Below, in pieces: positions 13,263 to 21,586 of a stretch of 38,257 nt of DNA. The notes under the pieces were generated by a model. The model saw only the letters and a program-made list of their open reading frames with translations. It searched no databases and was not told the origin of the DNA. The stretch covers positions 1-38,257 of IMG/VR virus record IMGVR_UViG_3300020160_002672; one strand, written 5' to 3'. This DNA comes from a virus. The position numbers were made by a program, and so were the translations under genes. Within the stretch, counting starts at the first letter, position 1. The number at the start of each line of letters is the position of its first letter.

Positions 13263-13538
13263 ATGGATTCAAATATACAATACAGTAAACTAATTGAAGA
13301 AAATCTAGAAAAGGGCTACCAGGTGCGCTTAGTAATTAATGATTTTAGAGAAACTACTTATATTCAACTTAGAAAGTATTTTTTAAGCTACGAGGGTGAG
13401 TGGATCCCTAGTAGGGAAGGAGTTTCTATAGCTGCATCAACAGAAAATATCTATGCCATTTTAGATGGATTATTTGATATATGTTCTAAGGCTGAGGGGC
13501 ACGAAATTATTAAACATTACCACAATAAAATATCATGA
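13263..13538 (+). CDS. PC4-like single-stranded DNA-binding protein
   Basis: 91 residues; GGAG lies 6 bases before the ATG. Residues 20-70 fit the PC4/Sub1 fold: VRLVINDFRETTYIQLRKYF, then GEWIPSREGVSIAAS, then a helix NIYAILDGLFDICSK. PC4 proteins read ExRG.yvdiReyY...g...PgkKGisl with a final helix, and bind ssDNA as dimers. PC4-like proteins are known in some phages and bacteria. It sits just before the ligase genes. The assignment rests on pattern only. Confidence 0.55.
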   Translation: MDSNIQYSKLIEENLEKGYQVRLVINDFRETTYIQLRKYFLSYEGEWIPSREGVSIAASTENIYAILDGLFDICSKAEGHEIIKHYHNKIS

Positions 13539-13702
13539 TTAAAGGCAGAGTTCATATTAATATTAGATTTGGTAAATACCACTTACAAGTACACCAAGAA
13601 CCTTTCTCGATTGCATTCTTTAAAAATACGTTTTGGGATTTTAAGCCATATGGTAGTAAATACTTTAAAGTTTACTGTTGGTTTGGAAAGAACTATCTAT
13701 AA
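13535..13702 (+). CDS. small basic hypothetical protein, 55 aa
   Basis: The ATG overlaps the stop of the PC4-like gene (ATGA, 13535-13538), which suggests translational coupling. The product is basic and aromatic-rich (MIKGRVHINIRFGKYHLQV, and a Phe/Tyr/Lys-rich end), and predicted to be all-beta. No family is recognised. Confidence 0.5.
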   Translation: MIKGRVHINIRFGKYHLQVHQEPFSIAFFKNTFWDFKPYGSKYFKVYCWFGKNYL

Positions 13703-13709
13703 AATATAC

Positions 13710-13738
13710 TTGATTTACTAAGGTTAAAGTGGTATAAT
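13710..13738 (+). promoter_or_regulatory. promoter, TTGATT-17-TATAAT
   Basis: -35 TTGATT (13710-13715), 17-bp spacer, -10 TATAAT (13733-13738), ahead of the first ligase gene. Confidence 0.83.
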
Positions 13739-13765
13739 ATCTTCTTAATAAGCGACATTTATACA

Positions 13766-14719
13766 ATGAATAAACTAGAACAATATTTAAACCTAGCTTC
13801 CAGAGCATACTATGCCGGTAGTCCAATTATCAGTGATGAGCAATTTGATAGCTTAGCTGAATCAATTGGCTACAATAGTGTGGGCGCTAAACAACATACT
13901 AATGTTGAGCGTCATGTATATCAAATGTATAGTTTACAAAAATATTATGACGACGAAGATAAGAAACGTCCTTTGGAAGGTATTCGAGATATTGCTGTTA
14001 GTACTAAGTTGGACGGGGCAGCTGTTAGCTTACTGTATGTTGATGGCAATCTTGTTAGGGGTCTTACACGCGGTGATGGTGTAGAAGGTCAAGTAATTAC
14101 TGACAAGTTGTTAGCTACTAAACTTGTACCCCATGAAATACCTATTAAGGGTGTATTTCAAGTGACTGGTGAGATCGTGGCTCCTAAAAACATTGAAAAT
14201 GCTAGGAATTATGCGGCAGGCGCACTAAATCTAAAAAATGCAGATGAGTTTAAAACTAGAGCTATTAGTTTCTTTGCATATGGGATACAACCAAGTATTG
14301 GTTCAACATTTAATCAAGATATGGTTGAGTTGAAATCTTTTGGATTTAGTGTAATTAATGAACCTGATCTAGATAAAATCTATCCTTGCGATGGAGTAGT
14401 GTTTCGTGTAAATGATAATAAAACATTTTACGAAATGGGATATACAGCTAAACATCCAAGAGGCGCATATGCAAGAAAAGAGCGAGCCGAACACGTTGAA
14501 ACAAAACTCATCGCAGTTGAGTGGCAAGTGGGTAAATCAGGTAAGGTTACACCTGTCGCTATCTTAGAACCGGTTTATATTGGTGATGCTCTAGTCTCTA
14601 GAGCTACTCTTAATAATCCTGGTTTTATCGAAATGCTTGATCTCCAAATCGGAGACACAGTAGCGGTAATTCGCTCTGGTGAGATTATTCCTTGTATCTT
14701 ACACAAAGTAGATGCTTGA
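13766..14719 (+). CDS. ligA: NAD-dependent DNA ligase, N-terminal subunit (Ia, adenylation, OB)
   Basis: 317 residues covering the first half of LigA. A short Ia-like segment (AYYAGSPIISDEQFDSL, residues 15-30) would bind NMN. VSTKLDGAA (78-86) holds the adenylated Lys81 (KxDG), TRGDG is at 101-105, and TGEIVAP at 134-140 supplies motif III. DGVVFRV (209-215) is motif IV, Lys238 in GAYARK is motif V, and the OB fold runs through WQVGKSGKVTP to SRATLNN. It stops before the zinc finger, HhH and BRCT domains, which are encoded by the next gene. Cellular LigA is a single chain of about 670 residues. Its role is sealing nicks at the phage fork, using host NAD. Confidence 0.92.
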   Translation: MNKLEQYLNLASRAYYAGSPIISDEQFDSLAESIGYNSVGAKQHTNVERHVYQMYSLQKYYDDEDKKRPLEGIRDIAVSTKLDGAAVSLLYVDGNLVRGLTRGDGVEGQVITDKLLATKLVPHEIPIKGVFQVTGEIVAPKNIENARNYAAGALNLKNADEFKTRAISFFAYGIQPSIGSTFNQDMVELKSFGFSVINEPDLDKIYPCDGVVFRVNDNKTFYEMGYTAKHPRGAYARKERAEHVETKLIAVEWQVGKSGKVTPVAILEPVYIGDALVSRATLNNPGFIEMLDLQIGDTVAVIRSGEIIPCILHKVDA

Positions 14720-14750
14720 GTTGCCAGACCCAGGGTAGTAAAATTTACAC

Positions 14751-14779
14751 TTGATAAAGCGTCCTTAATCGGTTATAAT
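14751..14779 (+). promoter_or_regulatory. promoter between the two ligase genes, TTGATA-17-TATAAT
   Basis: -35 TTGATA (14751-14756), 17-bp spacer, -10 TATAAT (14774-14779), 26 bases before the ATG of the C-terminal ligase subunit. It shows that the split is not a recent frameshift. Confidence 0.83.
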
Positions 14780-14804
14780 ATACATATAAATTGATAATGA
14801 AACT

Positions 14805-15566
14805 ATGAGAATCGAAATACCAACCGAATGTCCTTGCTGTAATTATACCTTAGAACTGGTCAACGATCAGCTCTTTTGTAGAAACACAGCTTGCGGTGCT
14901 CAGTTAAATAAAAAGCTCGAACACTTCTGTAAGACGCTTTCTATTAAAGGTATGGGTACTCGTACAGTAGAAAAACTTAGTCTAGCAGATATTACTGAAT
15001 TGTATTATCTAGACCGAGACCAAGTAGTTGAAGCAGTGGGTAGTACAAAAGTAGCAGAAAAACTTCTTTTAGAAATTGAAAAATCTAAGTCAGCCGATTT
15101 AGCAACCATTCTAGCATCGTTTTCAATACCTCTTGTGGGTAATACTGCTTCAACAAAAATTTGTCAAGTTGTTAACTCAATTGATGAAATTAATCAGGAA
15201 ACTTGCAAGCAAGCAGGTTTAGGCGAGAAAGTTACACAAAACTTATTGTCTTGGCTAGAAACTGATTTTATAGAAATGAGAGAGTTTTTGCCTTTCACAT
15301 TTCATTCTCAGAAAAGTTCTGTTGTAATTGGGGATTTAAAAACCATTTGCATTACAGGAAAATTATCTTCATTCAAAACTAAAGCAGAAGCACATAAAGC
15401 GCTGGAAGTTGCAGGATACAAGGCAACAGAGTCTGTAACAAAAACCACAGACTATTTAGTAGATGAAGAAGATAAAGGTAGTACAAAACGCAAAAAAGCC
15501 GAATCACTCGGAATAACCATAATCACAAACTTAAATAATTTCTTGAAAGAAAATAAAAATGACTGA
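14805..15566 (+). CDS. NAD-dependent DNA ligase, C-terminal subunit (Zn finger, HhH, BRCT)
   Basis: 253 residues covering the second half of LigA. A four-Cys zinc finger is formed by Cys9, Cys12, Cys25 and Cys30 (ECPCC...LFCRNTAC). Helix-hairpin-helix repeats follow (KGMGTRTVEKL, then VGNTASTKI and AGLGEKVTQNL). A BRCT domain lies in the last 80 residues (TICITGKLSSFKTKAEAHKA, then DYLVDEEDKGSTKRKKAESL). It should bind DNA and hold the adenylation subunit on nicks. The Lys-rich end overlaps the following gene by 8 bases. Confidence 0.9.
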   Translation: MRIEIPTECPCCNYTLELVNDQLFCRNTACGAQLNKKLEHFCKTLSIKGMGTRTVEKLSLADITELYYLDRDQVVEAVGSTKVAEKLLLEIEKSKSADLATILASFSIPLVGNTASTKICQVVNSIDEINQETCKQAGLGEKVTQNLLSWLETDFIEMREFLPFTFHSQKSSVVIGDLKTICITGKLSSFKTKAEAHKALEVAGYKATESVTKTTDYLVDEEDKGSTKRKKAESLGITIITNLNNFLKENKND

Positions 15567-16308
15567 AAAAGCCACTAAAAAATGGTCTGACGAAACTGTT
15601 AGCCAACTTTTGAATATCGTTGGTAACTCAAGCCCCGTTAGCGTAGAGTCCGTTGAACACGCTGCTGAAGCCCTTGGATTCACAACTCGCAGCGTTGCTT
15701 CTAAATTGCGTCAATTAGACCGTGAAGTTGCTTCACTAGCTAAAGAAAAAACTAGCGCATTTACCCCCAATGAAAGCGCTGATCTCGCTGACTTCGTAAA
15801 TGCAAACGCCGGTAACCTAACCTACAAACAAATTGCTGAGCATTTTGCTGATGGTAAGTTTACTGCCAAACAAATTCAAGGTAAATTGCTTGCCCTGGAA
15901 TTGACCGGTTCAGTAAAGCCTGCTGAAAAAGTTGAAGTTGCTCGCACTTATAGCGACTCAGAAGAAGCCAAGTTTATCAAAATGGCAGAATCTGGTAGTT
16001 TCATTGAAGAAATTGCTACTGCATTGAATAAAACTGTTGCCTCAGTTCGTGGCAAGGCACTTAGCTTGACACGTAAAGGTCAGATTTCTAAGATTCCTGC
16101 TCAAAAGCAATCCCATGCTAAGGAATCTGTTGATCCAGTTACCGCTTTAGGCGATAAAATCAGCACTATGACTGTTGCTGAAATTGCTGCAAGTGTTGAC
16201 AAAACAGAGCGTGGTCTTCGTACTTTGCTTACCCGCCGTGGTATCAAAGTTGCTGACTATGATGGTGCAGCTAAAAAAGCTAAAGCTGAAGCTAAAGCAG
16301 CTGTTTAA
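15559..16308 (+). CDS. tandem HTH (SANT-like) DNA-binding protein
   Basis: 249 residues made of about four tandem trihelical units. Unit 1 opens KWSDETVSQLLNIVG and ends TTRSVASKLRQL; unit 2 AFTPNESADLADFVN to TAKQIQGKLLAL; unit 3 TYSDSEEAKFIKMAE to TVASVRGKALSL; unit 4 is looser, TVAEIAASVDKTERGLRTLL. Each ends in the SxxxKLxxL-type recognition helix. A basic Ala/Lys tail closes the protein. This design suits a protein that coats or organises DNA rather than a single-site repressor. It overlaps the ligase gene and is followed by a terminator. I do not recognise a named family. Confidence 0.6.
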   Translation: MTEKATKKWSDETVSQLLNIVGNSSPVSVESVEHAAEALGFTTRSVASKLRQLDREVASLAKEKTSAFTPNESADLADFVNANAGNLTYKQIAEHFADGKFTAKQIQGKLLALELTGSVKPAEKVEVARTYSDSEEAKFIKMAESGSFIEEIATALNKTVASVRGKALSLTRKGQISKIPAQKQSHAKESVDPVTALGDKISTMTVAEIAASVDKTERGLRTLLTRRGIKVADYDGAAKKAKAEAKAAV

Positions 16309-16326
16309 TACGCAGTATAACCTATT

Positions 16327-16362
16327 AGCTCGGAAGTTCATAAAAGCTTCCGAGCTTTTTTA
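16327..16362 (+). terminator. rho-independent terminator
   Basis: AGCTCGGAAG (16327-16336) pairs with CTTCCGAGCT (16347-16356) around a 10-base loop, followed by a run of T. Confidence 0.92.
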
Positions 16363-16379
16363 CTTTGTAGAGTTGTAAC

Positions 16380-16679
16380 ATGAAAGTAACATTAACATAC
16401 CACGACAACGACTCATTTACAGTAGAGGAAGTCGTTAAGCAGGCGATGCACAATTATGGTAAAGCTATACAAGTAGAAATTACGCCTGAATCTACTTTAG
16501 CATATGACCACATATATTTTGGGTTACAACAGCTTATAACCCACGAACAATTAAGTTTATTATACGATAGCGGTGCAACCTATCAACAAGACTTAAAAAA
16601 GCTAAGAGAGTCCGTAACCTATAAAGTTAGCGAGATTATTGACCAAGTTATTATAGATAACGAATCGAAAGTAGGATAA
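16380..16679 (+). CDS. hypothetical protein preceding the helicase, 99 aa
   Basis: An acidic alpha/beta protein (MKVTLTYHDNDSFTVEEVVKQ...) with a C-terminal helix (LKKLRESVTYKVSEIIDQV). Its stop is 2 bases before the helicase TTG start, so the two are coupled. By position it could be a helicase partner, but no loader motif is visible. Confidence 0.5.
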   Translation: MKVTLTYHDNDSFTVEEVVKQAMHNYGKAIQVEITPESTLAYDHIYFGLQQLITHEQLSLLYDSGATYQQDLKKLRESVTYKVSEIIDQVIIDNESKVG

Positions 16680-16681
16680 CC

Positions 16682-18070
16682 TTGGATACATCAGCAGTAG
16701 TCTTAAATAAATTATTAACTGAAAGAAATTTAGACATATGGTCTAAACTTAAGTTAGTATTTTTGGACGCTGCGTACTCTTCCTTGTATAGCGTAATTAA
16801 TAAGTACTATGATAAGTACAGCGCTATACCGTCATTTGATGACCTAGAATTAACCTTAAGGGAGGGTCCGGCGTCTAAGACGTTAGCAACTCTCCGTTTA
16901 ACTGAGGTTCCTGACGTTTCAGCTGAAGTAGCGCTAGATGCGCTAATTGATCAGTATACACAAAATGAAACAGTAAAATTATTAGATAAATTTGTAGACA
17001 AACTACCGCTTTACGATTCCGCAGAAATAAAAGATAACTTAGCAAATATAGCCCTAACAATAGAAGAAAAGACTCATACTAGTGAGAAAGTTTTTACAAT
17101 GGCGGACATAATGATGTTTCGCCATCCAGAAGATTTGGAGAAAGAACGTGTATATCTTGGCCTTAATAATACTTTTGACGCTGTTCTTGGTGGCGTTGCT
17201 CGTCAGGAACTCATACTCGTTGGGGGTAAACGAGGCTCCGGTAAATCTATTACTAGTAGCAATATCTTTGTTAATCAATATGAGTCTGGTAACAGCAGTA
17301 TTTATTTCTCTATTGAGATGACAGCAATGGAGACAATGGAACGTAACCTAGCAATTTTAGCTAATGTTAATCTCCAGAATCTCAAACAACACAAGCTAAC
17401 AGATGAAGAAGTACTTAAAGTTGTAAAAGCTAGAGCAGGTATGTTTAAAGACTCTGAGCAAGCAATTTTAGACTTTATGCGTCACAGAGACAGATTTAAA
17501 TTTGAAGAGCAATTAGTAAGACAACATCAACTAAAAGAAAATAATCAAATGATTATTGTAGATGATCGCGACTTGACCCTAAGCAGTATTGATCTGCACA
17601 TTGGCAAAGCCAAAGCTAGATTTGGTGATAAACTAAAAGTAGTAGTTGTTGACTACTTAAATCAAATTGTGCTAGAAGGTAGCGATCAGTACGATTGGAA
17701 ACCACAAATTGAAGTATCAAAGAAACTTAAAAATCTTGCACGAAAATATGAAATTGTTTTGGTCTCGCCATACCAGATCGATGCAACAGGCGAAGCACGC
17801 TTCGCAAAAGGTATATTGGATGCGGCGGACATTGCTCTTACGATGGAAGCACACGATAAAGAAACAAACGCGATCAGTTTTGAAACCACAAAAATTCGTG
17901 GCGGCAAGGAAATGGCATTTACGTGCCCGATCGATTGGGATACCTTACGCATTAGCCCACAGTCTGTGGACAGGCCTGCCGATAAGGAAGTTATTAAGAA
18001 AGCTGGTAAGAAACCAAAAGAACAGGTAAAACAAGATGACACACAATCGGATTTACCCTGGAACGCTTAG
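16682..18070 (+). CDS. DnaB-like replicative DNA helicase
   Basis: 462 residues starting at TTG 16682, with AGGATAA just upstream. The N-terminal third is helical and resembles the DnaB N-domain. The RecA-like core has Walker A GGKRGSGKS (181-189), SIYFSIEMTAMETMERN (the H1a region), Walker B VVVVDYLNQI (320-329), and the H3/H4 region ARKYEIVLVSPYQIDATGEA. The C-terminus is Lys-rich and ends QSDLPWNA. It should unwind the fork ahead of PolA with the primase encoded two genes downstream. Confidence 0.93.
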   Translation: MDTSAVVLNKLLTERNLDIWSKLKLVFLDAAYSSLYSVINKYYDKYSAIPSFDDLELTLREGPASKTLATLRLTEVPDVSAEVALDALIDQYTQNETVKLLDKFVDKLPLYDSAEIKDNLANIALTIEEKTHTSEKVFTMADIMMFRHPEDLEKERVYLGLNNTFDAVLGGVARQELILVGGKRGSGKSITSSNIFVNQYESGNSSIYFSIEMTAMETMERNLAILANVNLQNLKQHKLTDEEVLKVVKARAGMFKDSEQAILDFMRHRDRFKFEEQLVRQHQLKENNQMIIVDDRDLTLSSIDLHIGKAKARFGDKLKVVVVDYLNQIVLEGSDQYDWKPQIEVSKKLKNLARKYEIVLVSPYQIDATGEARFAKGILDAADIALTMEAHDKETNAISFETTKIRGGKEMAFTCPIDWDTLRISPQSVDRPADKEVIKKAGKKPKEQVKQDDTQSDLPWNA

Positions 18071-18251
18071 TGGTCGCACAGGCCAGTATGTGCCTGGGGA
18101 TTTAGTTTATGTAAGTACTACACGCAAACAAGCTGTAGTAGATACTTACAATCATGACGCAGAAAAATATTGGCCAGATGTAACAGTGCGCTATGACGAC
18201 GGCATCATAGCAGCTGTGCATAGCTGGCAACTAAGTAAAGTAGTAAAATGA
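18036..18251 (+). CDS. small hypothetical protein between helicase and primase
   Basis: 71 residues starting inside the helicase tail (35-base overlap) and ending over the primase start (ATGA-type overlap). The sequence GQYVPGDLVYVSTTRKQAVV then YWPDVTVRYDDG looks like a small SH3-like barrel. No family is certain. The nested position strongly suggests translational coupling within the replisome operon. Confidence 0.55.
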   Translation: MTHNRIYPGTLSGRTGQYVPGDLVYVSTTRKQAVVDTYNHDAEKYWPDVTVRYDDGIIAAVHSWQLSKVVK

Positions 18252-19102
18252 GCGACCCAGTACTGGACATATTAAATAAAAATAACTTGGCATTTATGGT
18301 GTCGGGTCGCGACTACTTAATCAAATGCTTAAACCCTGAGCATGAAGATTCAAATCCCAGCTTTAGGGTTGACAGAGTAAGTGGAATTGCTCACTGCTTT
18401 AGCTGTGGGTTTAAAACCAACATTTTTAAATATTATGGAATATTTACTAATCCGGTTCCACTTAAAATATTAGCGCTAAAAGAAAAACTGGCAGAGTTAA
18501 AAAACTTTGGCCTAGACTTAGAGTTACCGGCAGGATACACTCCTTATACAAAACAGTTTCGTGGTATTAGTCCACAAACCTTAAAGTATTTTGGGGCATT
18601 CTATACCAATCAAGTAGAAAAACTACAAGACAGAATTATATTTCCTGTCAAGGACATAACTGGAAAGACTGTGGTTTTTGTTGGTAGACACACCCTATCA
18701 AATGGTAATCCACGCTATTTAAACTACCCTAGCGGAGTTCAGTTACCGGTGTTTCCTAGCCATTTACCAACAGGCTACAAGTCTATGGTAATTGTTGAAG
18801 GTATCTTTGATATGCTAAATTTGTACGACAAAGGCTTACACAATGTTGTGTGCGCTTTTGGTACAAATACCCTTCAAAATAACACAAAACAAAAGCTACT
18901 ACCCTTCAAAGCACAAGGTATTACTCACATATACCTAATGTTTGATGGCGATGATGCTGGTCAAAAAGCGGCACACAATCTTAAACCCCTAATTGAAGAT
19001 GCTGGATTTATTGTAGAGCTAATAACCTTACCAGACAATGTAGATCCAGGTGAATTGTCGCAAGAAGATGTAGACTCAACTGCTGAGTATATCGCAAAAT
19101 GA
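18248..19102 (+). CDS. DnaG-type DNA primase
   Basis: 284 residues. A CHCC zinc-binding domain is made by Cys27, His32, Cys50 and Cys53 (KCLNPEHEDSNPSF, AHCFSCGF). The core contains DRIIFPVKD and a TOPRIM domain with VEGIFDML (Glu184) and MFDGDDAG (233-238, metal-binding Asps). It lacks the long C-terminal helicase-binding domain of bacterial DnaG, which is usual for phage primases. It makes primers for lagging-strand synthesis with the DnaB-like helicase. Confidence 0.94.
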   Translation: MSDPVLDILNKNNLAFMVSGRDYLIKCLNPEHEDSNPSFRVDRVSGIAHCFSCGFKTNIFKYYGIFTNPVPLKILALKEKLAELKNFGLDLELPAGYTPYTKQFRGISPQTLKYFGAFYTNQVEKLQDRIIFPVKDITGKTVVFVGRHTLSNGNPRYLNYPSGVQLPVFPSHLPTGYKSMVIVEGIFDMLNLYDKGLHNVVCAFGTNTLQNNTKQKLLPFKAQGITHIYLMFDGDDAGQKAAHNLKPLIEDAGFIVELITLPDNVDPGELSQEDVDSTAEYIAK

Positions 19103-19251
19103 AATCATTAACTGAACTGGTTTTTATAATTTGGTGGATTGCAGGAATAGTGTTAGCTAAAGGCTTTTGGTCAACACTATTTGCTGTAGTTATCCCCCCT
19201 TGGTCATTTTACCTAGTTGTAGAACAGCTAGTAGTAAAGTACCTAATATAA
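19099..19251 (+). CDS. small membrane protein, 50 aa
   Basis: The ATG overlaps the primase TGA (ATGA). The product is hydrophobic almost throughout (MKSLTELVFIIWWIAGIVLA, then KGFWSTLFAVVIPPWSFYLV) with two likely membrane segments joined by a short Lys-Gly-Phe-Trp turn. I recall similar short GFWSTLFAV...PP.xxYLVVE proteins in other large phages, with unknown function. Confidence 0.6.
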   Translation: MKSLTELVFIIWWIAGIVLAKGFWSTLFAVVIPPWSFYLVVEQLVVKYLI

Positions 19252-19257
19252 ATCAAC

Positions 19258-19286
19258 TTGAAAATATTAGCTAAATACGCTATAAT
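19258..19286 (+). promoter_or_regulatory. promoter, TTGAAA-17-TATAAT
   Basis: -35 TTGAAA (19258-19263), 17-bp spacer, -10 TATAAT (19281-19286), close before the DNA polymerase gene. Confidence 0.83.
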
Positions 19287-19294
19287 AAAGTATT

Positions 19295-21586
19295 ATGGAA
19301 ACAACTATGAAAATTGCAATTATTGACAAAGCCCCGAATCGTACACGTTATTCAGATTATTTTGAATTTGAATACGACCACTATCACATGAGTTCTAAGC
19401 CAATTACCAAATTACTGAAAAAAGACGTTGATTTGGTAGTAGACCTAGAACCCTATACTTATGTTATTTTAGTGGGTGCAGAAGCTGCTAAAGAATACGC
19501 CAAGATTACCTCAGTAACTAACATGGCTGGTCAGTTAGTTAGTGACAAATTTATTGCTATTTCAAATCCAGCAATGTTGTCTTTTAAGCCAGAAGGTAGG
19601 CCTGATTTTGATCGTGCCGTAGACAGAATTCACAAATACGTAAAAGGTGCTTTACAACCATCAGTAACTGGTGATTTTAAAGGCATTGACGATACTGAAG
19701 AAGCAAAAGAATTCTTTAGAGAAGTCTTAGCCAATGCCGAGGGCTATGTTGCCTGGGATACAGAGACTACAGCACTTTATCCAAGAGACGGATATGTGCT
19801 TGGTATTTCCATGAGTTATAAATCTAAGCATGGCAGATACATTCTAACAGACTGCTTAGATGACGAATGTTTGGACTTACTGCAAGAAATTATAAGTAAT
19901 TTTTCTACTATATTTCACAACATGAAATTTGACTACAAGATGATTAAATATCACCTTGGATTAGATTTTAACCGTACTCGTGTACATGACACTATGGTTA
20001 TGCATTATGTATTGGACGAAACTGATAGTCATGGACTAAAACAACTGGCACTTAAGTACACTGATTACGGTGACTATGATGCCGAACTAGACGATTTTAA
20101 GAAAGCGTATTGTGCACAAAATGGTATCCTGCAAGATGATTTTACGTATGATCTCATACCTTTTAGTGTTATTAGCCGTTATGCTTCTATTGACACTGCC
20201 GTAACTTTTGATTTATTCCAGAAATTTTGGCCTATTGTTCAAAAGAACGGCAATCTACTAAAAGTCTATAAAGAAATCTTAATTCCAGGTACCCTGTTTC
20301 TAATGGACATGGAAGAAGTCGGTATTCCTGTTAGCAAAGACCGAATGGCTGCTGCTAATGTCTACTTAGACGAGCAGATTGCACAAGCAAAGGAAGTTGT
20401 TTATGGGTTTGACGAAGTTAAGCGGTTTGAAAAAGATACTGGTAAGATTTTTAATCCTAATAGTGTTTTGCAGTTGCGTGTCGTCTTGTTCGATTATTTG
20501 GGTTTACAACCAACTGGAAAAAAGACAGCAACAGGAGCAATCTCAACCGATGCCGAAGTCCTAGAGCAGTTATCCGAAGAACACCCATTGCCAGCTGCAA
20601 TTTTAAAGGTAAGACAACTTGGCAAAATTCAAAATACCTACATTTCCAAGATTTTACCAGAAATTGATAGAGACGGTAGAATTCGTACAAATTTTAATCT
20701 TATCTTTACCACTAGCGGTCGCCTCAGTAGTTCTGGTAAGTTTAATGCTCAGCAAATACCTAGGGACAATCCTATTATCAAAGGTTGTATCAAAGCTATT
20801 GAAGGTTATAAAATTGTTTCGCAAGACTTGACCACAGCAGAAATGTACTATGCTGCGGTGCTATCAGGAGATAAAAACTTACAACAAGTTTTTTCTAGTG
20901 GCGGCGATTTTCACTCTACAATTGCAAAAATGGTGTTTAGCTTACCCTGTGCAGTTGAAGATGTTAAAAAGCTATACGGTAGTATGCGTCAGAGTGCTAA
21001 AGCTATTTCTTTTGGTATTTTGTATGGTTCGGGTGCTAATAAAGTGTCTCAGACTGTATCAAAAGCTACTGGCCAACCATATCCAGTTGAACAAGCTCGT
21101 GAAGATATTAAAGCCTACTTTAGTAAGTTTAGTAAATTGAAAAAGTGGTTAGATGAGCGTAAAACATTTATTGAAACAAATGGATACACATACTCATTCT
21201 TTGGACGCAAACGCAGACTTCCAAACGTGTTCAGTAGCGATAAGGGAATTGCAGCTCATGAAGTTCGTAGTGGAATTAATGCTGAAGTACAGTCTCTTGC
21301 TAGTGATGTTAATTTGCTTGGTGCTATGGCTACTGCTAATGAAGTTAAAGCCAAAGGGCTAGACGCAAAAATCTTTATGCTTGTACACGATTCAATCGTA
21401 TCTCTTGTACGAGAAGATCAAGTTGAAGAATACTGCGAAATCTTAAAGCGTAACACACAACATCAATGGGGTTGCGAGATTCCTAATACACCTATTGGTG
21501 TAGATCAAGACATTGGAGATGACTATAGCTTTGGACACTTTGACGAAGTTTACGGCGTTACAGGAGATAACCTGGCCCGTTTATAA
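19295..21586 (+). CDS. polA: family A DNA polymerase with 3'-5' exonuclease
   Basis: 763 residues from ATG 19295 (an ATG at 19307 is also possible; with a start near 19293 from the promoter, the downstream one leaves more leader). Exonuclease motifs are AWDTETTAL (Asp155, Glu157), FHNMKFDYKM (207-216) and RYASIDTA (295-302). Polymerase motif A is SQDLTTAEMYYAA with Asp511 and Glu516; its Tyr, Gln and Arg usual positions are changed. Motif B is RQSAKAISFGILYG with Lys569 and Phe573 (the 762 position of E. coli Pol I), and motif C is LVHDS (696-700). No 5' nuclease domain is present; that activity is encoded at 28363. This is the replicative polymerase. Confidence 0.95.
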   Translation: METTMKIAIIDKAPNRTRYSDYFEFEYDHYHMSSKPITKLLKKDVDLVVDLEPYTYVILVGAEAAKEYAKITSVTNMAGQLVSDKFIAISNPAMLSFKPEGRPDFDRAVDRIHKYVKGALQPSVTGDFKGIDDTEEAKEFFREVLANAEGYVAWDTETTALYPRDGYVLGISMSYKSKHGRYILTDCLDDECLDLLQEIISNFSTIFHNMKFDYKMIKYHLGLDFNRTRVHDTMVMHYVLDETDSHGLKQLALKYTDYGDYDAELDDFKKAYCAQNGILQDDFTYDLIPFSVISRYASIDTAVTFDLFQKFWPIVQKNGNLLKVYKEILIPGTLFLMDMEEVGIPVSKDRMAAANVYLDEQIAQAKEVVYGFDEVKRFEKDTGKIFNPNSVLQLRVVLFDYLGLQPTGKKTATGAISTDAEVLEQLSEEHPLPAAILKVRQLGKIQNTYISKILPEIDRDGRIRTNFNLIFTTSGRLSSSGKFNAQQIPRDNPIIKGCIKAIEGYKIVSQDLTTAEMYYAAVLSGDKNLQQVFSSGGDFHSTIAKMVFSLPCAVEDVKKLYGSMRQSAKAISFGILYGSGANKVSQTVSKATGQPYPVEQAREDIKAYFSKFSKLKKWLDERKTFIETNGYTYSFFGRKRRLPNVFSSDKGIAAHEVRSGINAEVQSLASDVNLLGAMATANEVKAKGLDAKIFMLVHDSIVSLVREDQVEEYCEILKRNTQHQWGCEIPNTPIGVDQDIGDDYSFGHFDEVYGVTGDNLARL

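Noticed and set aside
14719-14805. Frameshift or sequencing error splitting ligA
   Set aside because: The gap holds a promoter, the halves end and begin between domains, and both starts and stops are clean. A split gene fits better.
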